DNA from: Sedimenticola sp.
Lineage (GTDB): Bacteria > Pseudomonadota > Gammaproteobacteria > Chromatiales > Chromatiaceae
Length of the DNA: 64,000 bases
Direction of reading: 5' to 3'
Assembly: GCA_027068915.1 (NCBI GenBank)
Contig: JAMOLT010000010.1
Span: 62,001 to 126,000, forward strand
The notes beneath the pieces were generated by a model, which saw only the letters and a program-made list of their open reading frames with translations, searched no databases and was not told the DNA's origin. The translations under genes were made by a program, and so were the position numbers. The number at the start of each line of letters is the position of its first letter. Position 1 is the first letter of the stretch. Of this stretch, positions 37,701-46,184 are shown piece after piece.

Positions 37701-38713
37701 ACACCATTGGTTCCCTTTTTCTTGGCAATGGCGACAGTAACTGCCGGCACGCTGACGGCAAGATCAGGATTGTCCGCAGCCGCCCCGGTAGAATAGGAAA
37801 CCATGCGCTTGGCATCTTCCGGCCCCTGGCGAACCGTGGCCACATCACGCACATATACCGGTGCACCATTGTGGCTGCCCACTCTGAGCTGATTGATATC
37901 GTCTGCGGTCTGCAGGAACTTGCCTGTCACTACGGTAAAATGGGTACCACCGGACTCGACGCTTCCGGCCTGCTGCTCGGCATTCGCCTGTCGGACGGCC
38001 TGCGCCACCTGCCCCAGGCTGATGCCAAAGCCTGCCAACCGTTCCGGCAATACTTCGATAGTAACCTGCTCGGCACGACCACCAACGACAAAGCCTTCGC
38101 CGGTGTCCGGAATCTCCTTGATGGATTGCAACACCGAAAGCGCCAGACGGCGCAACTGGCTGTCATCCACATCCGGAATACCATCACCGTTGTAGTCCTT
38201 GTCCGACCACAGGGTCAAGGTAATCACGGGCACGTCATCTATGCCTTTGGCCTGCACCAGCGGCGGTGATACCCCGTTGGGTATCTTGTCCATATTGGAA
38301 GCCAGTTGCTCATTCACCTTGACCAGGGAAGGCCCCATTTCCTCCCCGACATCAAACTGAACGGTCACCATGCCCCCGCCACGCTGGGACATGGAATACA
38401 CATGCTTTACGCCCTGGATTTCCCACATCATGCGCTCCAGGGGTTGAATAGCCAAGGACGCCACCTCTTCCACTGGCGCCCCCGGGTACTGTATAAACAA
38501 GTCAATAAGAGGAACAGATATCTGCGGGTCTTCCTGCCTTGGCGTCATCATCAATCCCGCCGCACCAAGGAGGAACATGGTGATATACAGCAGCGGGGAC
38601 AAGGGAGAGTTGATAAAAAATCGTGCGGTGCGCCCCGCTATGCCCAGGTTTTCCGACTCCTCAACCATACCGGACAGGGGGGAATTATGGCGCTTGGTAT
38701 CGAGATCACTCAT
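34769..38713 (-). CDS. RND efflux permease with Lys/Arg-rich C-terminal extension
   Basis: A 1314-residue inner-membrane RND transporter of the AcrB/HAE type. Residues 1-1104 are the usual core: twelve membrane helices, two periplasmic porter domains and the proton-relay acidic pair in TM4 (SIGILVDDAIVVVENIYRRW). Residues 1105-1314 are unusual. A Gly/Ser linker (GGGSSGGGGSS) is followed by a hydrophobic segment at 1143-1161 (GFVAAVTGFVSAVAGLYLG). A histone H1-like tail follows, in which 30 of the 90 residues at 1215-1304 are Lys or Arg. The adaptor gene is 52 bp upstream and the ParA-like gene 30 bp downstream. No outer-membrane channel gene is adjacent. Substrate cannot be inferred. Confidence 0.9.
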   Translation of the reverse strand: MSDLDTKRHNSPLSGMVEESENLGIAGRTARFFINSPLSPLLYITMFLLGAAGLMMTPRQEDPQISVPLIDLFIQYPGAPVEEVASLAIQPLERMMWEIQGVKHVYSMSQRGGGMVTVQFDVGEEMGPSLVKVNEQLASNMDKIPNGVSPPLVQAKGIDDVPVITLTLWSDKDYNGDGIPDVDDSQLRRLALSVLQSIKEIPDTGEGFVVGGRAEQVTIEVLPERLAGFGISLGQVAQAVRQANAEQQAGSVESGGTHFTVVTGKFLQTADDINQLRVGSHNGAPVYVRDVATVRQGPEDAKRMVSYSTGAAADNPDLAVSVPAVTVAIAKKKGTNGVSVANKVLERVEELKGRLIPSNVEVSVTRNYGKTANDKVSSLIFKLFVATFFVFALVWWAFRALKPALVVLLVIPVVLLFTIFCAWMLGFTIDRVSLFALIFSIGILVDDAIVVVENIYRRWLEEGKTDAATAVDAVREVGNPTILATLTVIGALLPMGFVSGMMGPYMMPIPALGSVAMMISLFAAFVFAPWLAIHPVFRPSMEYLVVAEKREHKEAEKLEKLYRRVLMPMIEDPRKARMFRISMWVVFLLMCSLFYFKLVVVKMLPLDNKPEYAVVLDMPEGTALAETANRANQVANLVRKFSEVTAVQVYVGTAKPFDFNGMVRHYYLRKQPWQAEIQVQLVGKHERKRSSHEIAVDTRARVTEMFKGVNLEFAVVEMPPGPPVLQSVVAEVHGPDAPTRRKVAAELTEIFQQAPNLVDVDNYMVTPHDYWRFNVDRDKADMRGISVDSINKDLAMALGGMVLGDVKQRAGHEPVNIVIQVPLAERSQITRLGDLLIQSRDGVGVPLRELGRFQRVPVEPAVFNKDLRAVEYVVADVGGRLAAPVYGMMQVEDLLKTANDGKPYVAPDNVKLTEHTYWTGPPPTDSHSGFEWTGEWTVTYETFRDMGLAFGAALVLIYILVVWEFGNFRIPALIMSPIPLTLMGIIPMHALFFALGLGGEFTATSMIGWIALAGIIVRNSILLVDFSIHEVRKGIPVPEAVINACKTRTRPILITAFALVFASSVIFFDPIFQGMAISLASGVLVSTILTLVVIPLGMVAASESLCEAAGRQCPKEKKTSRGGGSSGGGGSSLLKHGWRETKGFVAAVTGFVSAVAGLYLGRKSSGKTMDSNPVSAPAGATGGETAPADLVVDPSVAADIEIIAKPIEKPASEQNSTRGQVKKASVARKKAVMDKAPRKKPVRKKTVAQKTPTVKETSTDEKSSAAKKAAPTTSVKKPKKVMKKTAISSSAGKKGGRRGIRLKSLDSTDDGLSS

Positions 38714-38765
38714 ACCGCCTGTGACCTGCCATGAGTGTAGTGTGTGTTTTCAGGTACAGGAGCAC

Positions 38766-39911
38766 TCATGATCCTGTAATCATGCTGGGCTGAGGATTGA
38801 CGTAAACCTTGTCTCCGGGAGCCAGTCCCGATAGCACCGTCACCATGCCATCATCCAGGCGCCTTCCTTCACGGATCAGGCGCAATTCTGCCTTCCCATC
38901 CTGATTCTGCACATATACCACAGGCAAGCTGCCACGATAACGGATTGCTGACGCAGGAACGACCGGCAGGCTGTCGGCATCTGCTGACTGGCTGGTGTCA
39001 GGTATCATGATCCTGGCATACATACCCGGTTGGGATATCCCTTGGGGAATATCGAGCTTGACCTTGATGGTATGGCGCCGGGCATCCGCCATCGGGTAGA
39101 TCTGGGCAACCCGCACATCTACCGGCTCTGCATAGTCATCAAACACCGCGGCCTTTTTCAGCACCATCATTTCCTGCAGCCCGGTGATCAGACGCGCCGG
39201 GATATCCAGCTCGACCTGCAACCAGGTGATGTCGGCAAACCGGAGCATGGGTACTCCGGGTTGCACCGTATCACCCACTTCCACCGTCTTCGCCATGATC
39301 ATCCCGTCAAAAGGAGCCAGGCTCTTGGCATCACGTAATTTGGCTTCAATCGCCTGAATCTCTGAACGCGTACGCATGATGGCAGAACGGGCCTGCTCGA
39401 TACGGGTCGTAGAAGCATACAGATCAGCACTGCGCTCCGCTCCCCGGTCGCGTTCCCCCATGAAATCTTCCGCCGGACGGGTAAACATCTGGTCAAACAG
39501 GTTGGGGATCCCCATACCACCAGGGGCAGATCTGGATTTCGGCGACCAGAGTTCCCGGGAATACTGTACTCCGGCATTGCGCAATTCCGCCTCTGCAGAC
39601 GACAGCTGCGCATAGGCAGCCGCTCGCCTGGCCAGCAATTCGGAGTCATCAATCGCAACCAGTAGCGTGCCTTCCTTGAAGGCATCACCCTCGATACCGG
39701 CGATGTACTTGACCCGCCCCGGTATCTGCGCCGCCAGAGTGACCTGTTTGTATGGCACAACCGTGCCGCCGATAGCTATAGTAGGCTGGCGGCCCGAGGT
39801 TTGCACCACGAACACATCACCAAAACCGTTTTGCTCCTGCGCTTGAGCCGCGCCAATACCAAGCACAATGAGCACTGCCAGTAATGTCTGCAATATCCTG
39901 AGATTGATCAT
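38766..39911 (-). CDS. RND periplasmic adaptor (membrane fusion protein)
   Basis: A protein of 381 residues from the ATG at 39911. A signal segment (LRILQTLLAVLIVLGIGAA) ends in AQAQ. A lipoyl/barrel-sandwich half (GGTVVPYKQVTLAAQIPGRV; DAFKEGTLLVAIDDSEL) follows, then an alpha-hairpin, the second lipoyl half (LAPFDGMIMAKTVEVGDTV), a beta-barrel and a membrane-proximal domain ending LAPGDKVYVNP. A longer frame to 40004 adds nothing recognisable. It links the RND pump to an outer-membrane channel encoded elsewhere. The pump follows 52 bp downstream. Confidence 0.9.
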   Translation of the reverse strand: MINLRILQTLLAVLIVLGIGAAQAQEQNGFGDVFVVQTSGRQPTIAIGGTVVPYKQVTLAAQIPGRVKYIAGIEGDAFKEGTLLVAIDDSELLARRAAAYAQLSSAEAELRNAGVQYSRELWSPKSRSAPGGMGIPNLFDQMFTRPAEDFMGERDRGAERSADLYASTTRIEQARSAIMRTRSEIQAIEAKLRDAKSLAPFDGMIMAKTVEVGDTVQPGVPMLRFADITWLQVELDIPARLITGLQEMMVLKKAAVFDDYAEPVDVRVAQIYPMADARRHTIKVKLDIPQGISQPGMYARIMIPDTSQSADADSLPVVPASAIRYRGSLPVVYVQNQDGKAELRLIREGRRLDDGMVTVLSGLAPGDKVYVNPQPSMITGS

Positions 39912-40510
39912 AAGTACGTTGATTTCCAAATCACAGCAGGCCCGCCGGCCCGCAAACATTTTCAGCCTATCCCCGGAAACCCCGAACAATATGCCGCCAG
40001 ACAATTCATATAATGCCTTGCTTCAGACCTTCCCTGGCTGATCGCACAAACCAACAGTTCTCTCCAAGAGATTACCGGGATGTAGCCGCTTATTATCCAA
40101 TATTCCAGCTATTTTTTCCATCATGCAAATACCGATACCTGCCACAAGCGCCTGTTAATCAGGAACAAAAACCTAACCACTATATTCGCGCACCCATTGC
40201 AAATCATAATAATTGTTTGGAATGGGCCAATCAAAAAAAAGCTATGGGCGCAGTAAGGCAAGGCGGGATAGTGGAGGGCACCCCTAGTCAGGGTTCAAGA
40301 TCAGCCATACACTTGCGGCTCTGGCCTTGATTTACGAAAGACAGTACCATACCCGGTAAAATCGGGGTGTTATATTGACAAAGCTGTGATCAAATTATAA
40401 ATACGCGATTTTTCGTCAATGCTGACATGATTGATAGAACCAACTTGACCAGAGATTCCTTAACGGGTCAACAATAGAGCACCCACGCAACGCTTCCTGT
40501 AGAGACGCAA
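39912..40510. other. Divergent intergenic region without a supported gene
   Basis: About 600 bases separate the leftward RND operon from the rightward GTPase gene. Frames of up to 105 codons exist (40013-40330) but look random, with mixed codon use and no ribosome site. A sigma-70-like promoter is seen at 40375-40403. Confidence 0.5.
40375..40403 (+). promoter_or_regulatory. Sigma-70-like promoter of the dynamin-like gene
   Basis: Consensus TTGACA at 40375-40380 is followed by TATAAATA (40396-40403), giving a spacer of 15-17 bp depending on the -10 chosen. The leader would be about 100 nt. Confidence 0.5.
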
Positions 40511-42043
40511 ATGACCGACCAGAATATTATCAACAACCGACTCAAGCACCTGGAAACCCACCTGGAACAAGAGAACCCGGTATTGCTGAGCGCGGTACGA
40601 AGCTTCCGTGACCTGGATCGCGTTGCTTACCGCATGGGTTTGCTCGATCAGACAGAATCCTTTGCTACCCAGATTCCCTGGTGGCCGCTGATTTCCATTC
40701 TCGGCACCTTTTCTGCCGGAAAATCGACATTTATCAACAACTATCTGGATACAAAACTGCAACGTAGCGGCAACCAGGCGGTAGACGACCGTTTTACGGT
40801 AATTTGTTACAGTGAAGATCCAACACCCCACACGCTCCCCGGCGTCGCACTGGACTCTGATCCCCGCTTCCCGTTCTACAAGATAAGCCGGGAAATCGAG
40901 CTGGTTGCCGAAGGGGAAGGAAACCGCATCGATGCCTATTTGCAGCTGAAAAGCTGCAACAGCAAACGCCTCAAGGGGAAAATTCTTATCGACTCCCCGG
41001 GATTCGATGCCGATGCGCAACGCACATCCACCCTGCGCATCACAGACCACATGGTGGATTTGTCCGACCTGGTGCTGGTGTTCTTCGATGCCCGCCATCC
41101 AGAACCCGGCGCCATGCGTGACACGCTGGAGCATCTGGTTTCCAAAACCATCCACCGCAATGATTCCGGAAAATTCCTGTACATCCTCAATCAGATTGAC
41201 ACCACCGCCAATGAAGACAATCCCGAGGACGTTATCGCCGCCTGGCAGCGGGCACTGGGAGAACACGGGCTGACCGCAGGCCGTTTCTATACCATCTACA
41301 GCCCCACGGCCTCCATTCAGATCGAAGATGCCACCTTGCGCCAGCGCTATGAAAACAAGCGGGACGAGGATCTGGCGGAAATTCATGACCGCATGGAGCA
41401 GGTAGAGGTGGAACGCGCCTACCGCATCATAGGGTCACTGGAAAAAACCGCCAGGGAAATTGAAGAGATTGTCATTCCCTCACTCCACAATGCCATTTCC
41501 CGATGGAAAAAACGCACACTTTGGCTGGATGGCCTGGTTTTCGGCCTGATTGCTGTTTTATTCCTTGGTTTCAGCATCAGTAATGGCCAATGGCAGGGGC
41601 TGCATTACACCGCCGGCTGGTGGCAATGGGTACGCGAAACCACGACCCACAGCGCCATCTTTTTATTCGCCATTGTCGGCGCAGGAGTTGTGCTCCATCT
41701 TGGCTTGCGCGAACTTGCAGCCCGCAGCCTTTCCGGCTGGCTGAAAAAGGAGCAGGATTCTCTGCCCGTAAGAATCAATCTTCTACAGGCTTTCAGGAAA
41801 AACATCCGCCCATGGCGCTCCCTGCTCCACAAGAAACATGCAGGCTGGAACCGCAGGACCCGCCGCATGTTGACCGCAATCATCAACCAGGCAGATGATT
41901 ATGTACAGCAATTGAACGACCGATTCACCAACCCGTCAGGTGATAATGCAGTAGCTGAAGCGGACTCTCTCCTGGCGACAACTACCGAAGAACTCCTGAA
42001 AACAAGTAAAAATACGGCGGAAAATGAGGGAAAAACCAGCTAG
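40511..42043 (+). CDS. Dynamin-like membrane GTPase
   Basis: A 510-residue dynamin-family protein with P-loop GTFSAGKS (65-72), DSPGFD as G3 and NQID as a variant G4. Helical regions flank two membrane helices (about residues 337-356 and 376-395), and the C-terminus is charged. The G1 form and helix arrangement resemble bacterial dynamins and EHD proteins that remodel membranes. The target membrane and partner are unknown. The next gene, a ROK kinase, overlaps its end by 20 bp, so they are probably co-transcribed from the promoter at 40375. Confidence 0.82.
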   Translation: MTDQNIINNRLKHLETHLEQENPVLLSAVRSFRDLDRVAYRMGLLDQTESFATQIPWWPLISILGTFSAGKSTFINNYLDTKLQRSGNQAVDDRFTVICYSEDPTPHTLPGVALDSDPRFPFYKISREIELVAEGEGNRIDAYLQLKSCNSKRLKGKILIDSPGFDADAQRTSTLRITDHMVDLSDLVLVFFDARHPEPGAMRDTLEHLVSKTIHRNDSGKFLYILNQIDTTANEDNPEDVIAAWQRALGEHGLTAGRFYTIYSPTASIQIEDATLRQRYENKRDEDLAEIHDRMEQVEVERAYRIIGSLEKTAREIEEIVIPSLHNAISRWKKRTLWLDGLVFGLIAVLFLGFSISNGQWQGLHYTAGWWQWVRETTTHSAIFLFAIVGAGVVLHLGLRELAARSLSGWLKKEQDSLPVRINLLQAFRKNIRPWRSLLHKKHAGWNRRTRRMLTAIINQADDYVQQLNDRFTNPSGDNAVAEADSLLATTTEELLKTSKNTAENEGKTS

Positions 42044-42953
42044 AAAAAACGCTGCTGTATTGGCCGGCATGGATCTGGGTGGCAGCAAGATCGAAGCCAT
42101 TCTTCTCGACAGTGAGGGGCGGGAACTGTTTTGTAAGCGCAAACCCACACCCAAAGATGATTATGACGCCACCCTGCGGGTTATCCAGGAGTTACACCGG
42201 GAACTTGAGTCCCACACCGGTCATCCCCTCAAGCTTGGCATTGGCACCCCCGGATCACTGTCGCCGGAAACCGGGCTGATGCGCAATGCAAACTCTACCT
42301 GCCTGAATGGCCAGAGCCTGCATCAGGATCTGCAGCAAGTGCTGGATCGCCCGGTGCGCATAGCCAATGACGCCGATTGCTTCACCCTTTCCGAAGCCGT
42401 GGACGGGGCTGCAAAAGATGCCAGCGTGGTATTTGGCGTTATTCTCGGCACCGGCACCGGTGGTGGTATCACGGTAAACCGCGAACTGCTGCAGGGTGCG
42501 AATGCAATCACCGGCGAATGGGGCCACAACCCTTTGCCCTGGCCCAAGCTGGAAGAACTGCCCGGTCCGGCATGTTATTGCGGCAAGTATGGCTGCATCG
42601 AAACCTTCCTCTCAGGCCCGGGACTGGCCGCGGATCATCTGCGCCGTACAGGAAAAAAACTGACCGCCCGGGAAATCGCCCGTCTAGCAGAACAAGAAGA
42701 TGCAGAAGCGGAAACCACCCTGCAAGCCTATGAAGACCGTCTGGCACGGGGGCTGGCCAGCGTTATCAACATCCTCGATCCCCATGCCATCGTTTTGGGT
42801 GGAGGATTGTCCCAAATGCGGCGCCTGTACGAAAATGTCCACAGCCGCTGGCGGCAATACATTTTTTCCGATGTTTTTCACACCCGCCTGCTGCCACCAC
42901 GCTATGGCGACAGCAGCGGTGCGCGTGGCGCTGCCTGGTTGTGGCGGGACTAG
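42024..42953 (+). CDS. ROK-family sugar kinase
   Basis: A 309-residue kinase of the ROK family, which phosphorylates hexoses such as fructose, glucose or N-acetylglucosamine. ATP-binding GMDLGGSKIEA, catalytic Asp in ANDADCFTLSEA, GTGTGGGI and EWGHNPLP are seen. The zinc motif CYCGKYGCIETFLSGPG and the late LDPHAIVLGGGLS follow. There is no N-terminal HTH, so it is an enzyme rather than a repressor. It overlaps the upstream GTPase gene by 20 bp. Substrate is not predictable from the sequence, though a fructokinase or NagK-like role is the common choice. Confidence 0.88.
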   Translation: MREKPARKNAAVLAGMDLGGSKIEAILLDSEGRELFCKRKPTPKDDYDATLRVIQELHRELESHTGHPLKLGIGTPGSLSPETGLMRNANSTCLNGQSLHQDLQQVLDRPVRIANDADCFTLSEAVDGAAKDASVVFGVILGTGTGGGITVNRELLQGANAITGEWGHNPLPWPKLEELPGPACYCGKYGCIETFLSGPGLAADHLRRTGKKLTAREIARLAEQEDAEAETTLQAYEDRLARGLASVINILDPHAIVLGGGLSQMRRLYENVHSRWRQYIFSDVFHTRLLPPRYGDSSGARGAAWLWRD

Positions 42954-43006
42954 CTTTCCTCAGTCATAATATGCAGACGGCTCTCTGAACAGATTACCCC
43001 TAACTC

Positions 43007-44065
43007 ATGGTTACAGCTCCACAATCTATCCCGGACATCCACGTTCCCAAACATCCGCTGTGGCCGATACTTTCTGCGCAGGAGAAGGATGCGCTCAAGC
43101 AACGCATCAAAGCCCTGCTCGAGGAAAACAATGCCGTACTGGTGGCACACTATTATGTAGATGCTGACCTGCAGGAACTGGCGGAAGAAACCGGCGGCTG
43201 TGTGGCCGACTCCCTGGAAATGGCGCGCTATGGCACTACCGCCAATGCCGATACACTGATTGTCTGCGGAGTGCGCTTTATGGGTGAAACCGCCAAGATC
43301 CTGAATCCGGAAAAGCGGGTATTGATGCCGGATCTTGGCGCCACCTGCTCCCTGGACGAAGGATGCCCGGCCAAAGAGTTTTCCGCGTTCTGCGATGCCC
43401 ATCCCGACCACACCGTCGTGGTCTATGCGAATACCAGCGCCGAAGTCAAGGCCCGCAGCGACTGGACAGTAACCTCCGGCATTGCCCTGCCCATTGTCAG
43501 GTATCTGTCAGAAAAGGGGGAGAAAGTATTATGGGCGCCGGACAAGCACCTTGGCGCATACATCCAGAAACAGGTCGGTGTGGATATGCTCATGTGGCCC
43601 GGCTCCTGTGTGGTACATGAAGAGTTCAAGGCGTTTGCCCTGGAGCGTCTGCACAAGCTACACCCGGATGCTGCCGTATTGGTGCACCCGGAATCTCCGG
43701 AAAGCGTTATCGAACAGGCCGACGTAGTCGGCTCTACCACCGCTTTGATCAAGGCAGTCCAGGAACTGCCGAACGAGACCTTCATCATCGCCACAGATGA
43801 CGGTATTTTCTGGAAGATGCAGCAACTGGCGCCGGATAAAAAGCTGTTGTCCGCCCCCACTGCCGGTGAGGGGGCAACCTGCGTATCCTGCGCCCATTGC
43901 CCATGGATGGCCATGAATGCCCTGCAGAACCTGGAACAACTACTGCACAAGGGCAACAACGAAATCCATATCGACGAACAAATCCGGCAAAAGGCAGTCG
44001 TACCGATTCAACGCATGCTGGATTTTGCAGCTACCCACGGGATTGGCGGCACCGCCCCCAAATGA
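43007..44065 (+). CDS. nadA: Quinolinate synthase
   Basis: Condenses iminoaspartate with dihydroxyacetone phosphate to quinolinate in NAD synthesis, using a [4Fe-4S] cluster. The 352 residues include [54 protein letters not shown] and the late [13 protein letters not shown]. The cluster Cys residues are present. The stop overlaps the next start (ATGA). nadB and nadC are not in this window. Confidence 0.96.
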   Translation: MVTAPQSIPDIHVPKHPLWPILSAQEKDALKQRIKALLEENNAVLVAHYYVDADLQELAEETGGCVADSLEMARYGTTANADTLIVCGVRFMGETAKILNPEKRVLMPDLGATCSLDEGCPAKEFSAFCDAHPDHTVVVYANTSAEVKARSDWTVTSGIALPIVRYLSEKGEKVLWAPDKHLGAYIQKQVGVDMLMWPGSCVVHEEFKAFALERLHKLHPDAAVLVHPESPESVIEQADVVGSTTALIKAVQELPNETFIIATDDGIFWKMQQLAPDKKLLSAPTAGEGATCVSCAHCPWMAMNALQNLEQLLHKGNNEIHIDEQIRQKAVVPIQRMLDFAATHGIGGTAPK

Positions 44066-44439
44066 TCGATCACAGCCTGATCAAACTGGTGCACGTCAGT
44101 TGTGCAGGGCTGTCACTGCTGGGATTTACCCTGCGCGCCATTCTCATGCTCAAACACTCTCCGCTATTGAAGCAGCAATGGGTGCGAACGGTTCCACACC
44201 TGGTTGACAGCACCCTGTTCTTCAGCGGCCTGTGGCTGGCCTACAACCTGCATCAGTATCCCGGCACCAGCCCCTGGCTCACGGCAAAACTTCTGGCGCT
44301 GCTGGCCTACATTGTTTTTGGCGCAATGGCATTACGCGGCACAACCGCTACCCTGCGTCATCTGTCTCTGCTGCTTGCCTATCTGTGCTTTGCCTATATC
44401 GTCAGTGTAGCCTTGAGCAAAACGCCTGTGCCCTGGTAG
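44062..44439 (+). CDS. SirB2 family membrane protein
   Basis: A 125-residue protein with four hydrophobic segments. It begins [16 protein letters not shown], as SirB2 proteins do, and has [17 protein letters not shown]. It was first noted as a regulator-linked protein in Shigella, but its function is unknown. The ATG overlaps the nadA stop by 4 bp, which fixes this start over a longer frame to 43897 that lies inside nadA. Confidence 0.85.
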   Translation: MIDHSLIKLVHVSCAGLSLLGFTLRAILMLKHSPLLKQQWVRTVPHLVDSTLFFSGLWLAYNLHQYPGTSPWLTAKLLALLAYIVFGAMALRGTTATLRHLSLLLAYLCFAYIVSVALSKTPVPW

Positions 44440-44519
44440 CAATCCTCCCCGCCATATTGGAAAAAAAGCCCCAGTTCTCCTATACTCTCTGTCAGTAGAA
44501 ATTCAAGGAGTTGTATTTC

Positions 44520-44945
44520 ATGGCCGTTACAGCTTTTCGCTGGACAAATTTTCTTGTTCGCGTAGTCGTGGCTTTTGCTCTGGTATTCGCCACCTACAAT
44601 CCTTCCGGCCACTCCTGGGTTCACTGGTTTATTGAAAGCACCAACAAGCTTGACCCCATAATCATACTCACGGCGATTATCCTCATTATCGGCTGGGCTG
44701 TATATCTGCGTGCAACAGCGCGCTCACTGGGCTTTTTCGGCTCATTGCTGGTGGTTGCACTGTTTGGCAGCATGATCTGGGCAATGATCTTTTATGGCTG
44801 GCTGTCACTGGACAACCCCTCCGTGCTGGGTTATGTGGCCCTGGTGCTGTTATCGGTTCTGCTCGCCGTAGGCATTTCCTGGTCACATATTCGGCGGCGC
44901 ATCACCGGCCAGATCGATGTCGATGATGTTGAGACAAATATTTGA
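44520..44945 (+). CDS. DUF6524-like four-helix membrane protein
   Basis: A 141-residue inner-membrane protein. The ATG at 44520 has AAGGAG nine bases upstream. Four helices are visible, including FLVRVVVAFALVFATYNPSG, LTAIILIIGWAVYL, FGSLLVVALFGSMIWAMIF and YVALVLLSVLLAVGIS. A cytoplasmic tail RRRITGQIDVDDVETN follows. The pattern fits a conserved proteobacterial family of unknown function. Confidence 0.75.
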   Translation: MAVTAFRWTNFLVRVVVAFALVFATYNPSGHSWVHWFIESTNKLDPIIILTAIILIIGWAVYLRATARSLGFFGSLLVVALFGSMIWAMIFYGWLSLDNPSVLGYVALVLLSVLLAVGISWSHIRRRITGQIDVDDVETNI

Positions 44946-44953
44946 TCCGAGAC

Positions 44954-45019
44954 CCGCGATTGATGGCAGCGCATAGCGCAAGTTCTCACCCTGCACCCAC
45001 CATCAATCACGGATCCTGG
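44954..45019. repeat. Dispersed REP-like palindrome, copy B
   Basis: CCGCGATTGATGG (44954-44966) pairs with CCATCAATCACGG (45000-45012), 13 bp with one mismatch and a 33-base loop. The right arm extended to 45019 is the reverse complement of the core at 32545-32564 with two differences. Confidence 0.55.
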
Positions 45020-45099
45020 CTTTAATCGAGGTTTTTCATTGTCCCGGTAACGATATACCGTTGTCGGGGCAGAATATGACCACCAGAAAGGAGAGCACT

Positions 45100-45435
45100 A
45101 TGGCAGGCAAGTTCGTAAGCTCCGTCGGCAAGGACGGAAAACACTATTTTGTACTCAAGGCAGGCAATGGCGAGACCATTCTGCAAAGCCAGGGATATGC
45201 TTCGGAAAAAAGCCGTGACAATGGCATTGAATCGGTACGCAAAAACAGCCAGGAACCCAAGCGGTTCGAGAAAAAGGTTGCCGCCAATGGCAAGTTTTTC
45301 TTTACCCTGAACGCCACCAACGGGCAAATCATCGGCAAGAGCCAGATGTACAAAACCGAAAGCGGACGCAACAACGGCATCGACTCCGTGGGAAGGAATG
45401 CCGCGGATGCCAAAGTAGTCGCAGCAACAGACTGA
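45100..45435 (+). CDS. YegP-family protein (two DUF1508 repeats)
   Basis: A protein of 111 residues from the ATG at 45100, preceded by AAGGAGAG. Two copies of the DUF1508 motif lie head to tail: FVLKAGNGETILQSQGY with SRDNGIESVRKN, and FTLNATNGQIIGKSQMY with GRNNGIDSVGRN. The family is small, basic and cytoplasmic, and its role is unclear. An intrinsic hairpin follows. Confidence 0.9.
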   Translation: MAGKFVSSVGKDGKHYFVLKAGNGETILQSQGYASEKSRDNGIESVRKNSQEPKRFEKKVAANGKFFFTLNATNGQIIGKSQMYKTESGRNNGIDSVGRNAADAKVVAATD

Positions 45436-45451
45436 TTTTTGTCTCCTGCAT

Positions 45452-45472
45452 ACCCCCTCCTGCCGAGGGGGT
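45452..45472. terminator. Hairpin between convergent genes
   Basis: A perfect 8-bp stem ACCCCCTC (45452-45459) with GAGGGGGT (45465-45472), loop of 5, followed on the + strand by the T-rich CATTCTTTC. It touches the stop codon of the leftward gene at 45472 and could serve both directions. Confidence 0.6.
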
Positions 45473-46170
45473 CATTCTTTCAGAGAGATCTTCAGGCGTC
45501 CATCTTCGACCTGAATATTTTCCACGCCCTGGGCGAAAGAATGCCAGAAGCCACCGGCATCGCCAAACTCGCCGATCAGATCCACATTTTTCAGCCCGCC
45601 CAGCCAGGCATTGGGAATGGGAATACCCATCACGCTCACGCCCCGCAGCTTGATCACCGGGCGGTCGTCACGAAACGCAGCCTCCACACCAGCGGACACC
45701 CGCAGAGTCTTGCCGCCAAGAAAAGGAAAGTCCGGGTCCACATGCACCAGTAGACGTGCGCTGACCATATCATTCGACAGATCCACCGCCAGTTTTTTCG
45801 CCAGATCCTTGTTGTTGGCCAGCAAGCCATTGAGTTCCCGCTCCGTGAAAAACAGTTCGCGCTTGCCCTGGCTTTCATCATAGCGTTCCGGGCGTAGCCA
45901 CTGATCGTTGGTTTCGTCCTTGTCTGCCGCTGGCGCTGCAGGCGCTGGCTCATAGCCCAGCAGCCGCAGCTTGCCGTTCAATTGTTGCTGTTCCTTGCTG
46001 CTCAGCTCCACTGGCTTGAAGTCATGGGCATAAATATAGGTTCTCACTGCCCAGAAAGTCACTGCGGCGGTAAGCAGAACCGTACCCAGGACAATCCACA
46101 ATACATGCATGCCCCGAAAACCCCGGGACTTCTTTTCTTCCTTTTCTGGAGAAGTATTTTCCATTTCCAT
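45472..46170 (-). CDS. Single-span membrane protein coupled to sppA
   Basis: A protein of 232 residues from the ATG at 46170, which has AGAGG seven bases upstream. A TTG at 46188 would overlap the sppA stop. A charged N-terminus is followed by one membrane helix (about 22-45, LWIVLGTVLLTAAVTFWAV). The periplasmic region contains ELFFTERELNGLLANNKDLA and a beta-rich end (RPVIKLRGVSVMGIPIPNAW). I know this as a conserved but unnamed type found beside sppA. No enzyme motif is visible. Confidence 0.7.
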   Translation of the reverse strand: MEMENTSPEKEEKKSRGFRGMHVLWIVLGTVLLTAAVTFWAVRTYIYAHDFKPVELSSKEQQQLNGKLRLLGYEPAPAAPAADKDETNDQWLRPERYDESQGKRELFFTERELNGLLANNKDLAKKLAVDLSNDMVSARLLVHVDPDFPFLGGKTLRVSAGVEAAFRDDRPVIKLRGVSVMGIPIPNAWLGGLKNVDLIGEFGDAGGFWHSFAQGVENIQVEDGRLKISLKE

Positions 46171-46184
46171 ATCTGCGCCTCTGT

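Noticed and set aside
35072-38269. A 1065-codon rightward frame opposite the RND pump gene
   Set aside because: It is a long shadow caused by codon bias of the real gene. Its product is rich in His, Gln and Arg with no domain, while the opposite strand encodes a clear RND transporter.
40013-40330. A 105-codon frame in the RND/dynamin divergent gap
   Set aside because: It has no ribosome site, random-looking composition and overlaps a region expected to hold promoters.
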